From: Flammeovirga pectinis
GTDB lineage: Bacteria > Bacteroidota > Bacteroidia > Cytophagales > Flammeovirgaceae
Assembly (NCBI RefSeq): GCF_003970675.1
Contig: NZ_CP034562.1
Span: 4,535,501 to 4,599,500, forward strand
Direction: 5' to 3'
DNA: 64,000 bases
Shown here: positions 17,764 to 26,365 of the stretch, one piece after another
Position numbering within the stretch: position 1 is the first letter of the stretch
How the letters are laid out: each line of letters begins with the position of its first letter
The notes under the pieces: generated by a model
The model's input: only the letters and a program-made list of their open reading frames with translations
Database searches by the model: none
What the model was told of the DNA's origin: nothing
Made by a program: the position numbers and the translations under genes

Positions 17764-19518
17764 ATGAAAAATAGTATAACGATTTTAATGGCAGTCATGA
17801 TGTTATTTTCATCATGTGATTTGAAAAAAAAACCGTCTGACAATAAAAAGAAACCTAATATTTTACTCATTGTTGGAGATGATATTTCTTTTGGTGATTT
17901 GGGAGCATATGGCTCAGAAATAGAAACACCTAATATGAATAATCTGGCCAATCATGGCGTTCGTTTTTCAAATTTCCATGCCTCTCCAGTTTGCTCTGTT
18001 ACTAGAGGTATGCTAATGACAGGCAATAATAGTCATGAAATAGGATTGGGTACATTTGATTATGCCGTTTACCCAGAAAGTATAGGAAAGCGTGGGTACG
18101 AAGGTTATTTAACTAGAGATGCCGTTGCTATTTCTGAACTTTTTAGAGATGAAGGATATAATGTTTATAAAACAGGTAAATGGCACCTTGGAGATGGAGA
18201 AAAAGGTGAAGTACCTATGGATTGGGGCTTTACAAAAAGTTTTGGAATTCTTTCTGGTGGTTCTAACCATTGGAATGGAGATGCAATGTCGCCTGACTTA
18301 AGCACCCCCAAAAATCAAAAATTAATAAAAGAAGGTATTATGCCTGGTGTAGATAAAGAACCATGGTTTTTAAATGGTGCTCCTTACGATAGACCAAAGG
18401 GTGTTTATTCTGGAGAACTTTATACAGATCACCTTTTAAATTTTATGAAAGAAGATGCTGATACCGATAAACCTTGGTTTGCTTATGTAGCATTTACAAC
18501 TGCACATTTTCCGGTACAAGCTCCTGCTGATTTAATAGATAAATATTACGATTATTACTATGAAGTTGGGTACGAAGGATTGAAAGAAAAAAGGTACAAT
18601 AGTTTAGTAAGAAATGGAGTTTTATCGCCTACAACTAACAAAGCACCTAAAAATAATTTAACTAGAGCATGGTCTACTTTATCTGATGAAGAAAAGAAAC
18701 TTCAGGCAAGAATTATGGCTACTTATGCAGCAATGATTGAAGATCAGGATATGCGAATAGGTCAAATTATTGATCATTTAAAACAAACAGGGGAGTTAGA
18801 GAATACATTGATTGTCTATTTAACGGATAATGGTCCTGAAGGAGCAGACCCAAAGAGCCCCGATGTGGGGAACAAGCTGTTTGCAGATTGGATAGATACC
18901 AATTTTGATCAATCATTAGAAGCTGTAGGTTCCGAAAATTCTTTTCAGATGTTAGGCGTTTCTTGGGCAAATGCTACTACCGGAGGTTTGCAATGGTGGA
19001 AATGGTTTATTGGCGAAGGTGGAATTAGAGTGCCTATGATAATTGTTCCTCCAGGTGCTTTTGATGGAGATTACAGTAGAGCTGGTACATCATCAAATGC
19101 TGTGGTATGTGTTAAAGATATTCCAATGACAATTTTAGAGTACGCAGGTATTGAACATCCTAGGACAAATTATAAAGGAAGAAAAATTATTCCTCCATCT
19201 GGAAAAAGTATAAAACCATTTATGGATGGAACTGCAAACAAAGTAAGAACAGAAGAAGAGTGGTATGCCTTTGAATTATTCGGGAACAGCTATATCATGA
19301 TGGGAGATTATAAAGCGATAAAAGTAAGAACAGGTATGTTTGGAGATGGAGAATGGCATTTATACAATGTAGTTAAAGACCCATCGGAAACAATTCCTTT
19401 AGAAAATATGGAGGCAGAACGATTATATCAGATGGCAGATATTTATTATGAGTATGCTAAAGACAAAGGTATTGTAAAAGTAGATGAGGATTGGAGTCCG
19501 TTTAAAGCAATGAAATAA
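17764..19518 (+). CDS. Sulfatase, S1 family, lipoprotein
   Basis: Type I sulfatase of 584 residues from the ATG at 17764, preceded by AAAGGAA; an in-frame ATG at 17713 would hide the lipoprotein signal (lipobox FSSC, Cys18). Metal-binding Asp39-Asp40 lie in NILLIVGDDISFGDLG. The formylglycine site is Cys77 in PVCSVTRGMLMTG: the fifth-position Arg81 is kept, but the usual Pro or Ala after C-x is Val. KTGKWHLG (136-143) and TDNGPEG are also present. Overall closest to the arylsulfatase subgroup typified by Pseudomonas AtsA. It lies between operator 1 and the lipoprotein/hydrolase pair. Substrate, a sulfate ester, is unknown. No maturase gene is in the window. Confidence 0.9.
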   Translation: MKNSITILMAVMMLFSSCDLKKKPSDNKKKPNILLIVGDDISFGDLGAYGSEIETPNMNNLANHGVRFSNFHASPVCSVTRGMLMTGNNSHEIGLGTFDYAVYPESIGKRGYEGYLTRDAVAISELFRDEGYNVYKTGKWHLGDGEKGEVPMDWGFTKSFGILSGGSNHWNGDAMSPDLSTPKNQKLIKEGIMPGVDKEPWFLNGAPYDRPKGVYSGELYTDHLLNFMKEDADTDKPWFAYVAFTTAHFPVQAPADLIDKYYDYYYEVGYEGLKEKRYNSLVRNGVLSPTTNKAPKNNLTRAWSTLSDEEKKLQARIMATYAAMIEDQDMRIGQIIDHLKQTGELENTLIVYLTDNGPEGADPKSPDVGNKLFADWIDTNFDQSLEAVGSENSFQMLGVSWANATTGGLQWWKWFIGEGGIRVPMIIVPPGAFDGDYSRAGTSSNAVVCVKDIPMTILEYAGIEHPRTNYKGRKIIPPSGKSIKPFMDGTANKVRTEEEWYAFELFGNSYIMMGDYKAIKVRTGMFGDGEWHLYNVVKDPSETIPLENMEAERLYQMADIYYEYAKDKGIVKVDEDWSPFKAMK

Positions 19519-19522
19519 AAGA

Positions 19523-19577
19523 TTCAACTATTACAGTTTTTTATTCAACTTATTAGAAATAGGAACTGCGATATTTG
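19523..19577 (+). promoter_or_regulatory. AraC-type operator 2 plus -7 box
   Basis: Direct repeats TTCAACT at 19523-19529 and 19544-19550, start-to-start 21 bases, then GATATTTG (one mismatch to TAnnTTTG) at 19570-19577. Half-site spacing and the 19-base distance to the -7 box are identical to operator 1, and flanking bases AAAGATTCAACTATT are also shared. Confidence 0.68.
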
Positions 19578-19616
19578 TAATGTATTAAAAATCAAAACAA
19601 TAAAAATATAGAAATT

Positions 19617-19802
19617 ATGAAAAAGTTATTTATCTCAGCGTTATTATCGTTAGCATTATTTTCTTGTAATGATAGCAGTGAAGAACCAACTCCAGAGGTT
19701 ATTGATCCAGGATATGAAAATCCAAATTCGCAAGTAGATCCAGATTATGGAAATACTCCAGGTGTAGATGGAGATTATGGAAATGATGCTTCTGGAGAGT
19801 AA
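19617..19802 (+). CDS. Small 61-residue lipoprotein
   Basis: Signal sequence ending LFSCN (Cys17) then a short, acidic, Pro/Gly-rich tail with repeated DYGN units (DPDYGN, DGDYGN). No fold expected; probably a small surface lipoprotein. Sits between operator 2 and the alpha/beta hydrolase gene, 102 bases upstream of it, so likely co-transcribed. Function unknown. Confidence 0.65.
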   Translation: MKKLFISALLSLALFSCNDSSEEPTPEVIDPGYENPNSQVDPDYGNTPGVDGDYGNDASGE

Positions 19803-19904
19803 ATTCTCTTCAAAATTAAATGATCAATACGCTAATTATTTCTTCAATTGTTATAGCGTATTGGTCAAAAATTAAATTAGAATTACAATAAAAATATTAT
19901 TACT

Positions 19905-20918
19905 ATGACTGCTGTAAAAGAAAATAATTTGCCACTTAGAAAAAGATCATTATTAGACCGTTTTTATGCTTCTTTTTTAATGACATTTACAAGGGAATAT
20001 GATCAATTAGAGCAAATCAGAAGAAAAAATAATTATAATAAAAATATACCTTCTGTTGCAGAGCCAACAATTATTGATACGAATTATGTTGAAATTAAAG
20101 GTGTAAAAATAAGATATGCTCACCATCATAACCCTGATAAAGAAACATTAATAATGCTTTCTCCATTACCGCAAAGTATTATTGCTTATTCACCTATATG
20201 GAAAAAAGTTACAGAACAGTTTAATGTTTATGCTTATGACTTACCTGGTTTTGGAAGAAGCGAAGGCGGCAAGGAGTTTATGACATTTAAAGCTCAAGGA
20301 GAATTTTTGAAAGATTTTATTGAAACTTTTGAAATTTCTGAACCACATATTATGGCACCAGATATAGGTATGCCTTCAGCTATTTATTATACTGGAACAT
20401 TCGAAAATGATGTAAAAAGTTTAATGATTGGTGATGGCCCTGCAATAGATCCTTCTACAAACGGGTCTATTATAGAAAAGTTAGGTTTTTCTAATTTCTG
20501 GCAGTTTCTAATTGGTAATTTCGTAGGTGCAGGAGCATTTGTGGAAGTAGGTAACCGTGTAGGATATGTAAATTATGTTCCAAATGAATATGAAATTTCT
20601 GATTATATTAAATCATACGATGGGAGATTGAAATCATCTATAGAATGGTTTAAAAGATACCCAGAAAGTTTAGCATCGGTTAACCCATTATTAGAGAAAA
20701 TAGAAATACCTACTCTTTTATTCTGGGGAGAGAACGATCAGATTTTGCCAGTTGATAATGGAGAGAGAATTAACGAACGTATGCAAAATAGTACGCTTCA
20801 GGTTATTGAGAACTGTGGTCACTTTTCGTACCAAGACCAACACGAGAAATTCTCTGATCTTTTAAATAATTGGGTGGGTGGAGATTATAAAAAAATGACA
20901 AGAGAAAGTCAGATTTAG
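19905..20918 (+). CDS. Alpha/beta hydrolase with Asp nucleophile
   Basis: A 337-residue alpha/beta-fold hydrolase. The nucleophile elbow reads MAPDIGMPSA, so the nucleophile is Asp153 as in epoxide hydrolases and haloalkane dehalogenases, not Ser. The acid is probably Asp278 (FWGENDQILP) and the base His306 (ENCGHFSYQD). The Trp that normally follows the nucleophile in haloalkane dehalogenases is absent (Ile154), so dehalogenation should not be assumed. No signal peptide. It follows the small lipoprotein downstream of operator 2 and ends at a perfect 12-base hairpin. Substrate unknown; co-regulation with the sulfatase is inferred. Confidence 0.8.
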   Translation: MTAVKENNLPLRKRSLLDRFYASFLMTFTREYDQLEQIRRKNNYNKNIPSVAEPTIIDTNYVEIKGVKIRYAHHHNPDKETLIMLSPLPQSIIAYSPIWKKVTEQFNVYAYDLPGFGRSEGGKEFMTFKAQGEFLKDFIETFEISEPHIMAPDIGMPSAIYYTGTFENDVKSLMIGDGPAIDPSTNGSIIEKLGFSNFWQFLIGNFVGAGAFVEVGNRVGYVNYVPNEYEISDYIKSYDGRLKSSIEWFKRYPESLASVNPLLEKIEIPTLLFWGENDQILPVDNGERINERMQNSTLQVIENCGHFSYQDQHEKFSDLLNNWVGGDYKKMTRESQI

Positions 20919-20936
20919 TAGCATAGTAAATTTTCA

Positions 20937-20968
20937 TTAGAAGCGATAGACTAGTTTATCGCTTCTAA
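20937..20968. terminator. Bidirectional terminator
   Basis: Perfect 12-base stem TTAGAAGCGATA / TATCGCTTCTAA between the convergent hydrolase and STAS genes. Confidence 0.8.
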
Positions 20969-20976
20969 TGCTATAT

Positions 20977-21309
20977 CTAATAACTGCTTATTGCAGCATC
21001 ATAGGTTTCGATAACATCAACGATAATATCAAAACCAGTCATTTTAATTACTTCCATAACATCTGGAGTTACCTGGCAAACCTTAAATTTTCCTCTCAAT
21101 GGTCTCACCGCCTTAGAAGCATTTAAGAATACACGTAGTCCAGAGCTACTCATGTAGCCAACATCTTTTAAGTTTAATAGGATATTTGCATTTCCTTCTG
21201 CTACAAGATCAGCTATTTTCTGATCTAATACAGGAGATGTATTTGCATCTAGGTAGCCATTTACATTAATAACAGTAATATTATCTGTGTTTTGAATATC
21301 GATTTCCAT
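20977..21309 (-). CDS. STAS-domain anti-sigma factor antagonist
   Basis: A 110-residue single-domain STAS protein like SpoIIAA/RsbV. The conserved loop is GYMSSSGLRVF, with Ser55 at the position phosphorylated in SpoIIAA. Such proteins bind an RsbW-type kinase/anti-sigma factor in partner switching. No kinase gene is adjacent; an RsbW-like gene with its own STAS partner is present at 56910-57669, so this is an additional, orphan antagonist. Confidence 0.85.
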   Translation of the reverse strand: MEIDIQNTDNITVINVNGYLDANTSPVLDQKIADLVAEGNANILLNLKDVGYMSSSGLRVFLNASKAVRPLRGKFKVCQVTPDVMEVIKMTGFDIIVDVIETYDAAISSY

Positions 21310-21560
21310 TTTAAAAAAGTAAGTCAGAATCTTAAAATTGTTTTTTACTGAAGGTTATTATTCAGATATGCTTAATGGAATACAAATTACTCTATTATTT
21401 GGATTTAAAAAAGAAATATTTTCAATTAACGAATGTCAGATCAACTAATATTTACTGTTGTTAAGTTTTTTGAAAATTATTTATTTGATGATGGTGACAT
21501 TTTAAAGTAGTTGTTATTACTAAGTGAAAAACAGAAAACAGTAGAACAAATAAATATATA

Positions 21561-21965
21561 ATGATAAAGAAGTTACTTATTTCAATTACGTTTTTATGTG
21601 TAACAATGTCTTTTACACAAGCTAATATAGTAGAAGAGGACAAGCCGTTATCTAAAAATACACAAGAATTATCTGAGGCACTTACACATGCAGCAGAAGA
21701 TGATTATGAAGTTTATGCTAAGTCAGCTCAAATTATAGTTAACTGGAATACAGATTTAGAAACAGCAAAAGAGTGGATAGATACTTCTTTAGAAATAGAA
21801 GAAAATGCATTGGCTTATGAGGTGCTAGGAGATTTTTATTTACACCAAGGAAATAATGAAATGGCAATTGATAGTTATGAAAAATCTTTATCAATTGTGA
21901 TGTTCGATGCAGATGCTACTTTAGAAGCAAGAGTACAACGAAAAATATTGGCATTCAATAGATAA
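21561..21965 (+). CDS. Small exported TPR-like protein, paralogue of 3438-3866
   Basis: A 134-residue protein with signal peptide (to about TQA, residue 21) and a helical, TPR-like core: NWNTDLETAKEWIDTSLEI then NALAYEVLGDFYLHQG. These blocks match the protein at 3438-3866 closely and in the same order and spacing. Probably periplasmic; role unknown. Confidence 0.65.
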   Translation: MIKKLLISITFLCVTMSFTQANIVEEDKPLSKNTQELSEALTHAAEDDYEVYAKSAQIIVNWNTDLETAKEWIDTSLEIEENALAYEVLGDFYLHQGNNEMAIDSYEKSLSIVMFDADATLEARVQRKILAFNR

Positions 21966-22055
21966 TATACAACATTAAAATATACCCAATTCATATAGAT
22001 ACTATATGAGATTTCCCTTTTGCATGAATAATGTGAAGGGTTTTCTTATACATAA

Positions 22056-22081
22056 AAAGCTACCTTTTTAGAGGTAGCTTT
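22056..22081. terminator. Bidirectional hairpin terminator
   Basis: Stem AAAGCTACCT / AGGTAGCTTT between the convergent genes ending at 21965 and 22109. Confidence 0.7.
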
Positions 22082-22108
22082 CTACGTTTCTTATTTAATT
22101 ACTATGTT

Positions 22109-22963
22109 CTATTTACCGCCATAAAATTGCATATTAATAGAACTAAATAATTGGAAATTTCCTTGCCCAGTTCCCTGAGAATATACAGAATATTGAGGTT
22201 CTAAGAACAGATTAAAAACCGTAGAGCCTACTTTAAATACTTTACCAGCACCAATACCAATTGGGAAATTATAGTTGCTATTTGTAAAATCCATTGTCCA
22301 GATAGGTGCACCTCTTAAATAGTTTCCTTTACCAAGTTGGAAAAAGTAGAAAGGCTGAATAGCAGCCATGTTCTCATCTGCTTTCATGGCATCACCATTC
22401 GCATCTTTAAGCTTAGAGTCATCGCCAATACCAGCAGTCCAAGTAACCAAACCACCCCATTGAAACTGCTTAGATTTAGCAACAAATAAAATAACTGCAG
22501 CACCAACTTGCCAGTTATTTGCACCAATACTTACATCGTAATCATTGGTAATAAAACCATTATTAGAAGATGTTGCCACACCTGTAGAGGTAGGAGCAAA
22601 GACCATTGGTCCTGCACCAAATTGCACAGGCGATGAAGATGCTGTTGCTAAGTAAGTTGCAAACAGATTAAAATCGCCAACTCCCGTAATAGAAGTGTTT
22701 TGTGAAGGACGATTGGCGGTTAAAGTTGGTAATGTTGCTCTAAATAATATTCTACCTACAGGTTGTGCATACCTAAAAGAAGTGACCATGTTGGTACCCT
22801 CAACCCCCGTTAAATTTGTCATGTAGTTAAACTGAATATTGAATGCTTTTAAATCTGCAAGAGGGTTATTGGCATTAGCAGCAGCTTCATCTTTTTTCTC
22901 CTGCTCTTCTTGAGCAAATAATAGCGTTGGGATGAAGAAAAGAAGTACAAGTATTTTTTTCAT
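22109..22963 (-). CDS. Outer-membrane beta-barrel-like protein
   Basis: A 284-residue exported protein with signal peptide ending LLFAQ. The mature part alternates short hydrophobic/aromatic strands and Gly/Asn/Ser turns, typical of a small outer-membrane barrel, and ends in an aromatic-containing strand (SINMQFYGGK). A charged Glu/Lys/Ala linker follows the signal. No enzyme motif. Transcribed alone. It resembles in style, but not clearly in sequence, the protein at 34808-35512. Confidence 0.6.
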   Translation of the reverse strand: MKKILVLLFFIPTLLFAQEEQEKKDEAAANANNPLADLKAFNIQFNYMTNLTGVEGTNMVTSFRYAQPVGRILFRATLPTLTANRPSQNTSITGVGDFNLFATYLATASSSPVQFGAGPMVFAPTSTGVATSSNNGFITNDYDVSIGANNWQVGAAVILFVAKSKQFQWGGLVTWTAGIGDDSKLKDANGDAMKADENMAAIQPFYFFQLGKGNYLRGAPIWTMDFTNSNYNFPIGIGAGKVFKVGSTVFNLFLEPQYSVYSQGTGQGNFQLFSSINMQFYGGK

Positions 22964-23170
22964 TTTTAAAGACTTATTTTGTTAAGTTATTTAGATTAAC
23001 GAGGCAGTGAATGAATATAGTATAAACATGAAAATATGTTAAATGTAATAACCTTAGATTTGGGTGAGTTATTTAAATTGTTATACATTATATTATTTAA
23101 TTTCAATGAAATTCTTAGTTAATACAATTGGTTAACATGAGTTAATGATTCGAAATTAAAAAACATTCTA

Positions 23171-23201
23171 TTTGGTATGTTTTATTGATTTGCTACATTT
23201 A
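23171..23201 (+). promoter_or_regulatory. Promoter of the TetR gene, possibly leaderless
   Basis: TTTG at 23171-23174, a 19-base spacer, then TACATTTA at 23194-23201, a near-perfect Bacteroidota promoter. The start codon begins only 5 bases after the -7 box, so the transcript could begin at or next to the ATG. Confidence 0.55.
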
Positions 23202-23206
23202 CGACT

Positions 23207-23806
23207 ATGGAACAGAAATTAAAATCAGAAATCACTAAACAATTAATTTTAGACACAGCGTTTAAATTATTCTATAGAGATGGTTTTAATTTGATAAGTA
23301 TAAACCAAATAATGAAGGAGACGGCTCTTACCAAAGGAGCTTTTTATCATCATTTTAAAAATAAACAAGAAATAGGCGAAGCTGTTATTACACAAATTGT
23401 TCAGCAGCGAATAGTAAATAATATGATTAATCCTTTAAGTGAAGAAGGTGATTTTATAGAAAATCTTAAAAGTATTTTTACGCTTAGAATTAAAAATTTC
23501 ACTACCTATGAAAAAGAAAAAGGCTGTCCTACAAACAATTTAATTAATGAGATAAGCGGAAGTGAAGAAGTATATAGAAATGCGCTTAAAACAATTATTG
23601 ATGAATGGCGTCTAGTTCTTGCCAAAACACTTGACGTAGAAAAGGATAAAGGAACAATTAAGCAAGATGTAAACACTCATGCTGTGGCTGTTTTTTTGAT
23701 CAGCTCCTTTGAAGGTGTTCGAGGGTTAAGAAAATTATATAGAGATGATATAATTTTTGATAACTACCTGTTTGCAGTAAACCATTATATAGAGCAATTA
23801 AAGTAA
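23207..23806 (+). CDS. TetR-family transcriptional repressor
   Basis: A 199-residue regulator with the N-terminal TetR helix-turn-helix: ILDTAFKLFYRDGFNLISIN and TKGAFYHHFKNKQEIGEAV. The C-terminal ligand domain contains EKGCPTNNLINEIS, a Cys-containing loop common in one TetR subgroup. The adjacent downstream genes are an exported HAD hydrolase and a PanE-like reductase, which may be its targets, although they have their own gaps. The promoter placed immediately before the ATG supports the start choice. Confidence 0.9.
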   Translation: MEQKLKSEITKQLILDTAFKLFYRDGFNLISINQIMKETALTKGAFYHHFKNKQEIGEAVITQIVQQRIVNNMINPLSEEGDFIENLKSIFTLRIKNFTTYEKEKGCPTNNLINEISGSEEVYRNALKTIIDEWRLVLAKTLDVEKDKGTIKQDVNTHAVAVFLISSFEGVRGLRKLYRDDIIFDNYLFAVNHYIEQLK

Positions 23807-23922
23807 CTTAATAATCAACTCTCAATCATTTAAACTAATTAAAATACAGATAAAATACCTGTAACGGGGTATGACCAATTTTTACACATCCTATTTTATT
23901 ACACTCTAAACCAGCTAAATTT

Positions 23923-24690
23923 ATGAAAACGTTATTTTTTCTATTTATCACCTCTATTCTAACATCTTCATTTTCTTCTACTGAGGAAATTAGAAAAGAA
24001 CAAGAAATTAAAGTCATTTTTCTTGATGTCAACGAAACTATTCTTGACTTAAATAACATGAGATCTTCTGTTGCAAAAGCATTAGATGGCAGGAGTGATC
24101 TTTTGGATTTATGGTTCTCAAAAATGCTTCATTATTCTTTAGTAGCTAGTGATATTAATCGTTATGAGCACTTCGGAACGATTGGAGTGGCTACATTAAT
24201 GATGGTGGCAGAAAGCCATCACATCAACCTTACTAAAGAAGATGCAAAAAAGGCAATTATAACCCCATTAAGGTCTTTACCTGCACACCCAGATGTAGAA
24301 AAAGGATTGCAAATTTTAAAAAGCAAGGGTTATAGAGTAATTACGCTTACAAACTCATCTTTTGAAGGGGTGAAGACACAAATGGACAACGCCAACTTAA
24401 CGCCTTATCTAGATGGTATGTTAAGTATAGAAGCAATTAAAGTTTATAAGCCTCATTTAGAAAGCTATAAATGGGCACTAAAACAAGCGGGTGTAAAACC
24501 AGAAGAAGCATTAATGGTTGCAGCCCATGGTTGGGATATTGCAGGTGCTCAAGCGGGAGGGCTAAAAACGGCATTTATTGCTAGACCCGGTAAAGTACTC
24601 TACCCATTAGTAGAGAAACCAACGTATGAGGTGAATGACCTTATTGAATTAGCTACACTTCTTGAAGATCAATCACAGGCTATGAATTAA
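23923..24690 (+). CDS. Exported HAD hydrolase, haloacid-dehalogenase-like
   Basis: A 255-residue HAD-superfamily (type II haloacid dehalogenase-like) protein. Motif I is FLDVNETILDL with Asp35 as nucleophile; motif II is ITLTNSS, the Lys is in KVYKPH, and motif III is VAAHGWDIAGAQAGG. The second motif I residue spacing DVNET is that of 2-haloacid dehalogenases. Unusually there is an N-terminal signal peptide (first 18 residues, TSILTSSFSS), so the enzyme would work in the periplasm rather than the cytoplasm. It lies between a TetR regulator and a ketopantoate-reductase-like gene. Dehalogenase activity is inferred. Confidence 0.85.
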   Translation: MKTLFFLFITSILTSSFSSTEEIRKEQEIKVIFLDVNETILDLNNMRSSVAKALDGRSDLLDLWFSKMLHYSLVASDINRYEHFGTIGVATLMMVAESHHINLTKEDAKKAIITPLRSLPAHPDVEKGLQILKSKGYRVITLTNSSFEGVKTQMDNANLTPYLDGMLSIEAIKVYKPHLESYKWALKQAGVKPEEALMVAAHGWDIAGAQAGGLKTAFIARPGKVLYPLVEKPTYEVNDLIELATLLEDQSQAMN

Positions 24691-24811
24691 ATAAATGTGC
24701 TTTTAGTGGGAGGTTTAGGTACTTGTGTTTTAAATAACAACGAGTACCTCTTTTTCTCATGATAAGAACAATCAACTTTTAAAATCTAACTTACTTTAAA
24801 AACTAATTAAA

Positions 24812-25741
24812 ATGCGCATCGGAATTCTAGGAATCGGTGGTATTGGGGGCTTTATTGGTGCTCAATTACTTTCGGACAACAAACATCATGATAAAATTGA
24901 AGTCCTATTTATTTGTAGAGGAGCAACAAAAAAGGCGATTAAACAAAATGGTTTGCTTTTTAGATCAGATGGTAAAGAAAAGGTCGTGTACCCTCATCTT
25001 GTCTCTGATGATCCTACTGAGATAGGCAAATTAGATCTATTAATTATTGCTACGAAATCATATCAATTAAAAGAAGCTTTAAATCGGTATTTACCATGTT
25101 TACAAGAAGAAACATTACTATTGCCTTTATTAAATGGAGTTAATGCAAAAGAACTGATAGCAAGTTATATTCCTCATCCAGTATGTAAAATACTAGAGGG
25201 GTGTATATACATTATAAGTAATCAGGTTGCTCCAGGGCAGGTGACCCATAAAGGTGGGCTGGGTAAAGTGTTTTTTGGGACAACGCTCTCTCAAGATTAT
25301 CAATGGCTAGAGAAATTACTTAAAGATTTTGGGGTAGATGCTAATTACACAAGAAATATTAAAGAAGTAATCTGGAAGAAGTTCTTATTTGTATCTCCAA
25401 TAAGTGCTCTTACCTCTTCGTATGGTATTACTTTTGGCCAATTAAGAAATAACGAAGATTATATGTTCATTTTTCAAAAATTGATGAACGAAATTTTAGA
25501 CTTGGCAAAAAGTTTAAAAATCTATTTATCTAATGGGGATGTAAATGATGTTATGATGATGCTGTCTTCATTTCCAGAACAGGCAAAAACATCTTTTCAA
25601 TTAGATATTGAAGGAGGCTCTTTACAGAATGAAAAGTCAATTTTTATTGATTACGTAATTAATAAAAGTATAAAAGAAGGGAGTAAGCATTACTATTATT
25701 CTAGAATGAATTCTCAAATTCTTTCCGCCTTTTCTTATTAA
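24812..25741 (+). CDS. Ketopantoate reductase-like oxidoreductase
   Basis: A 309-residue PanE/ApbA-family protein. N-terminal nucleotide-binding motif GILGIGGIGGFIGAQLL (residues 3-19), central LLPLLNGVNAKE, and a C-terminal helical domain with KEVIWKKFLF supplying the catalytic Lys. Known members reduce 2-dehydropantoate to pantoate with NADPH for coenzyme A synthesis, but many homologues act on other substrates; no pantothenate genes are nearby, so I leave the symbol blank. Ends before a strong bidirectional terminator. Confidence 0.83.
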   Translation: MRIGILGIGGIGGFIGAQLLSDNKHHDKIEVLFICRGATKKAIKQNGLLFRSDGKEKVVYPHLVSDDPTEIGKLDLLIIATKSYQLKEALNRYLPCLQEETLLLPLLNGVNAKELIASYIPHPVCKILEGCIYIISNQVAPGQVTHKGGLGKVFFGTTLSQDYQWLEKLLKDFGVDANYTRNIKEVIWKKFLFVSPISALTSSYGITFGQLRNNEDYMFIFQKLMNEILDLAKSLKIYLSNGDVNDVMMMLSSFPEQAKTSFQLDIEGGSLQNEKSIFIDYVINKSIKEGSKHYYYSRMNSQILSAFSY

Positions 25742-25758
25742 TTCCAGGCAAAAAAATA

Positions 25759-25795
25759 AACCCTTGATAGTACTTTAATAGTATTATCAAGGGTT
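25759..25795. terminator. Bidirectional terminator
   Basis: Perfect 11-base stem AACCCTTGATA / TATCAAGGGTT between convergent genes. Confidence 0.82.
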
Positions 25796-25818
25796 AATAT
25801 TAGAATATTAATTCTTTC

Positions 25819-26163
25819 CTAGATACAAGGAGCAATAAGAGCTGCTTCAAGAATTGCTTGAGCAAAATCAATTTGTGCTTTAGCTTCTTCAGCTTCTTCA
25901 GTAGTATCAGAACCAGCATCAATTGCATCGTCAATACATGATCTGTTACTATTCACGAAATCATTTAAATCTTTTGATGCAGATTTAATTTCTTCACAAG
26001 TAACGTCATCTTCATCGACTATAGCTTGATACTTTTCAGTAGCATCCAACAAGTCAACCATTACCTGAGTAGTGTCACATGCAGCAACTTCGTCTTCGTC
26101 TCCACAAGAAACAAAAGAGAAAGCCATTACGCTAAGTAGTAGGAAAGTGAATAAATTTTTCAT
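25819..26163 (-). CDS. Small Cys-containing lipoprotein
   Basis: A 114-residue lipoprotein: signal ending FVSCGDEDE (Cys20). The acidic stretch right after the lipobox suggests surface export. Mature part is helical and acidic, with four further cysteines (in ACDTT, VTCEE, RSCID and APCI) that could form two disulfides. No family recognised; single gene. Confidence 0.65.
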   Translation of the reverse strand: MKNLFTFLLLSVMAFSFVSCGDEDEVAACDTTQVMVDLLDATEKYQAIVDEDDVTCEEIKSASKDLNDFVNSNRSCIDDAIDAGSDTTEEAEEAKAQIDFAQAILEAALIAPCI

Positions 26164-26365
26164 TCGAGTAGTTTGTTTTAAAATAATTAAAAAATATATA
26201 TAGCACTTCGAAAGTTTGAATATTTATACTAATAATCAAAATAATCTATCTTAGATATTTAACATATTTATATAACTACCTCAAAATCATTAACTTTTAT
26301 TTAGAATTTATTTACTTGTTTAAATCATTGATTATCTATTAGTTGCTTATTAACATGTGAATTTG

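Noticed and set aside
19617-19802. DYGN repeats as a selected tandem repeat
   Set aside because: Only two to three imperfect copies in a short low-complexity tail.
19905-20918. Alpha/beta hydrolase as a haloalkane dehalogenase
   Set aside because: The Trp beside the Asp nucleophile and a halide-binding second Trp or Asn are not evident, so only the broader Asp-nucleophile group is claimed.
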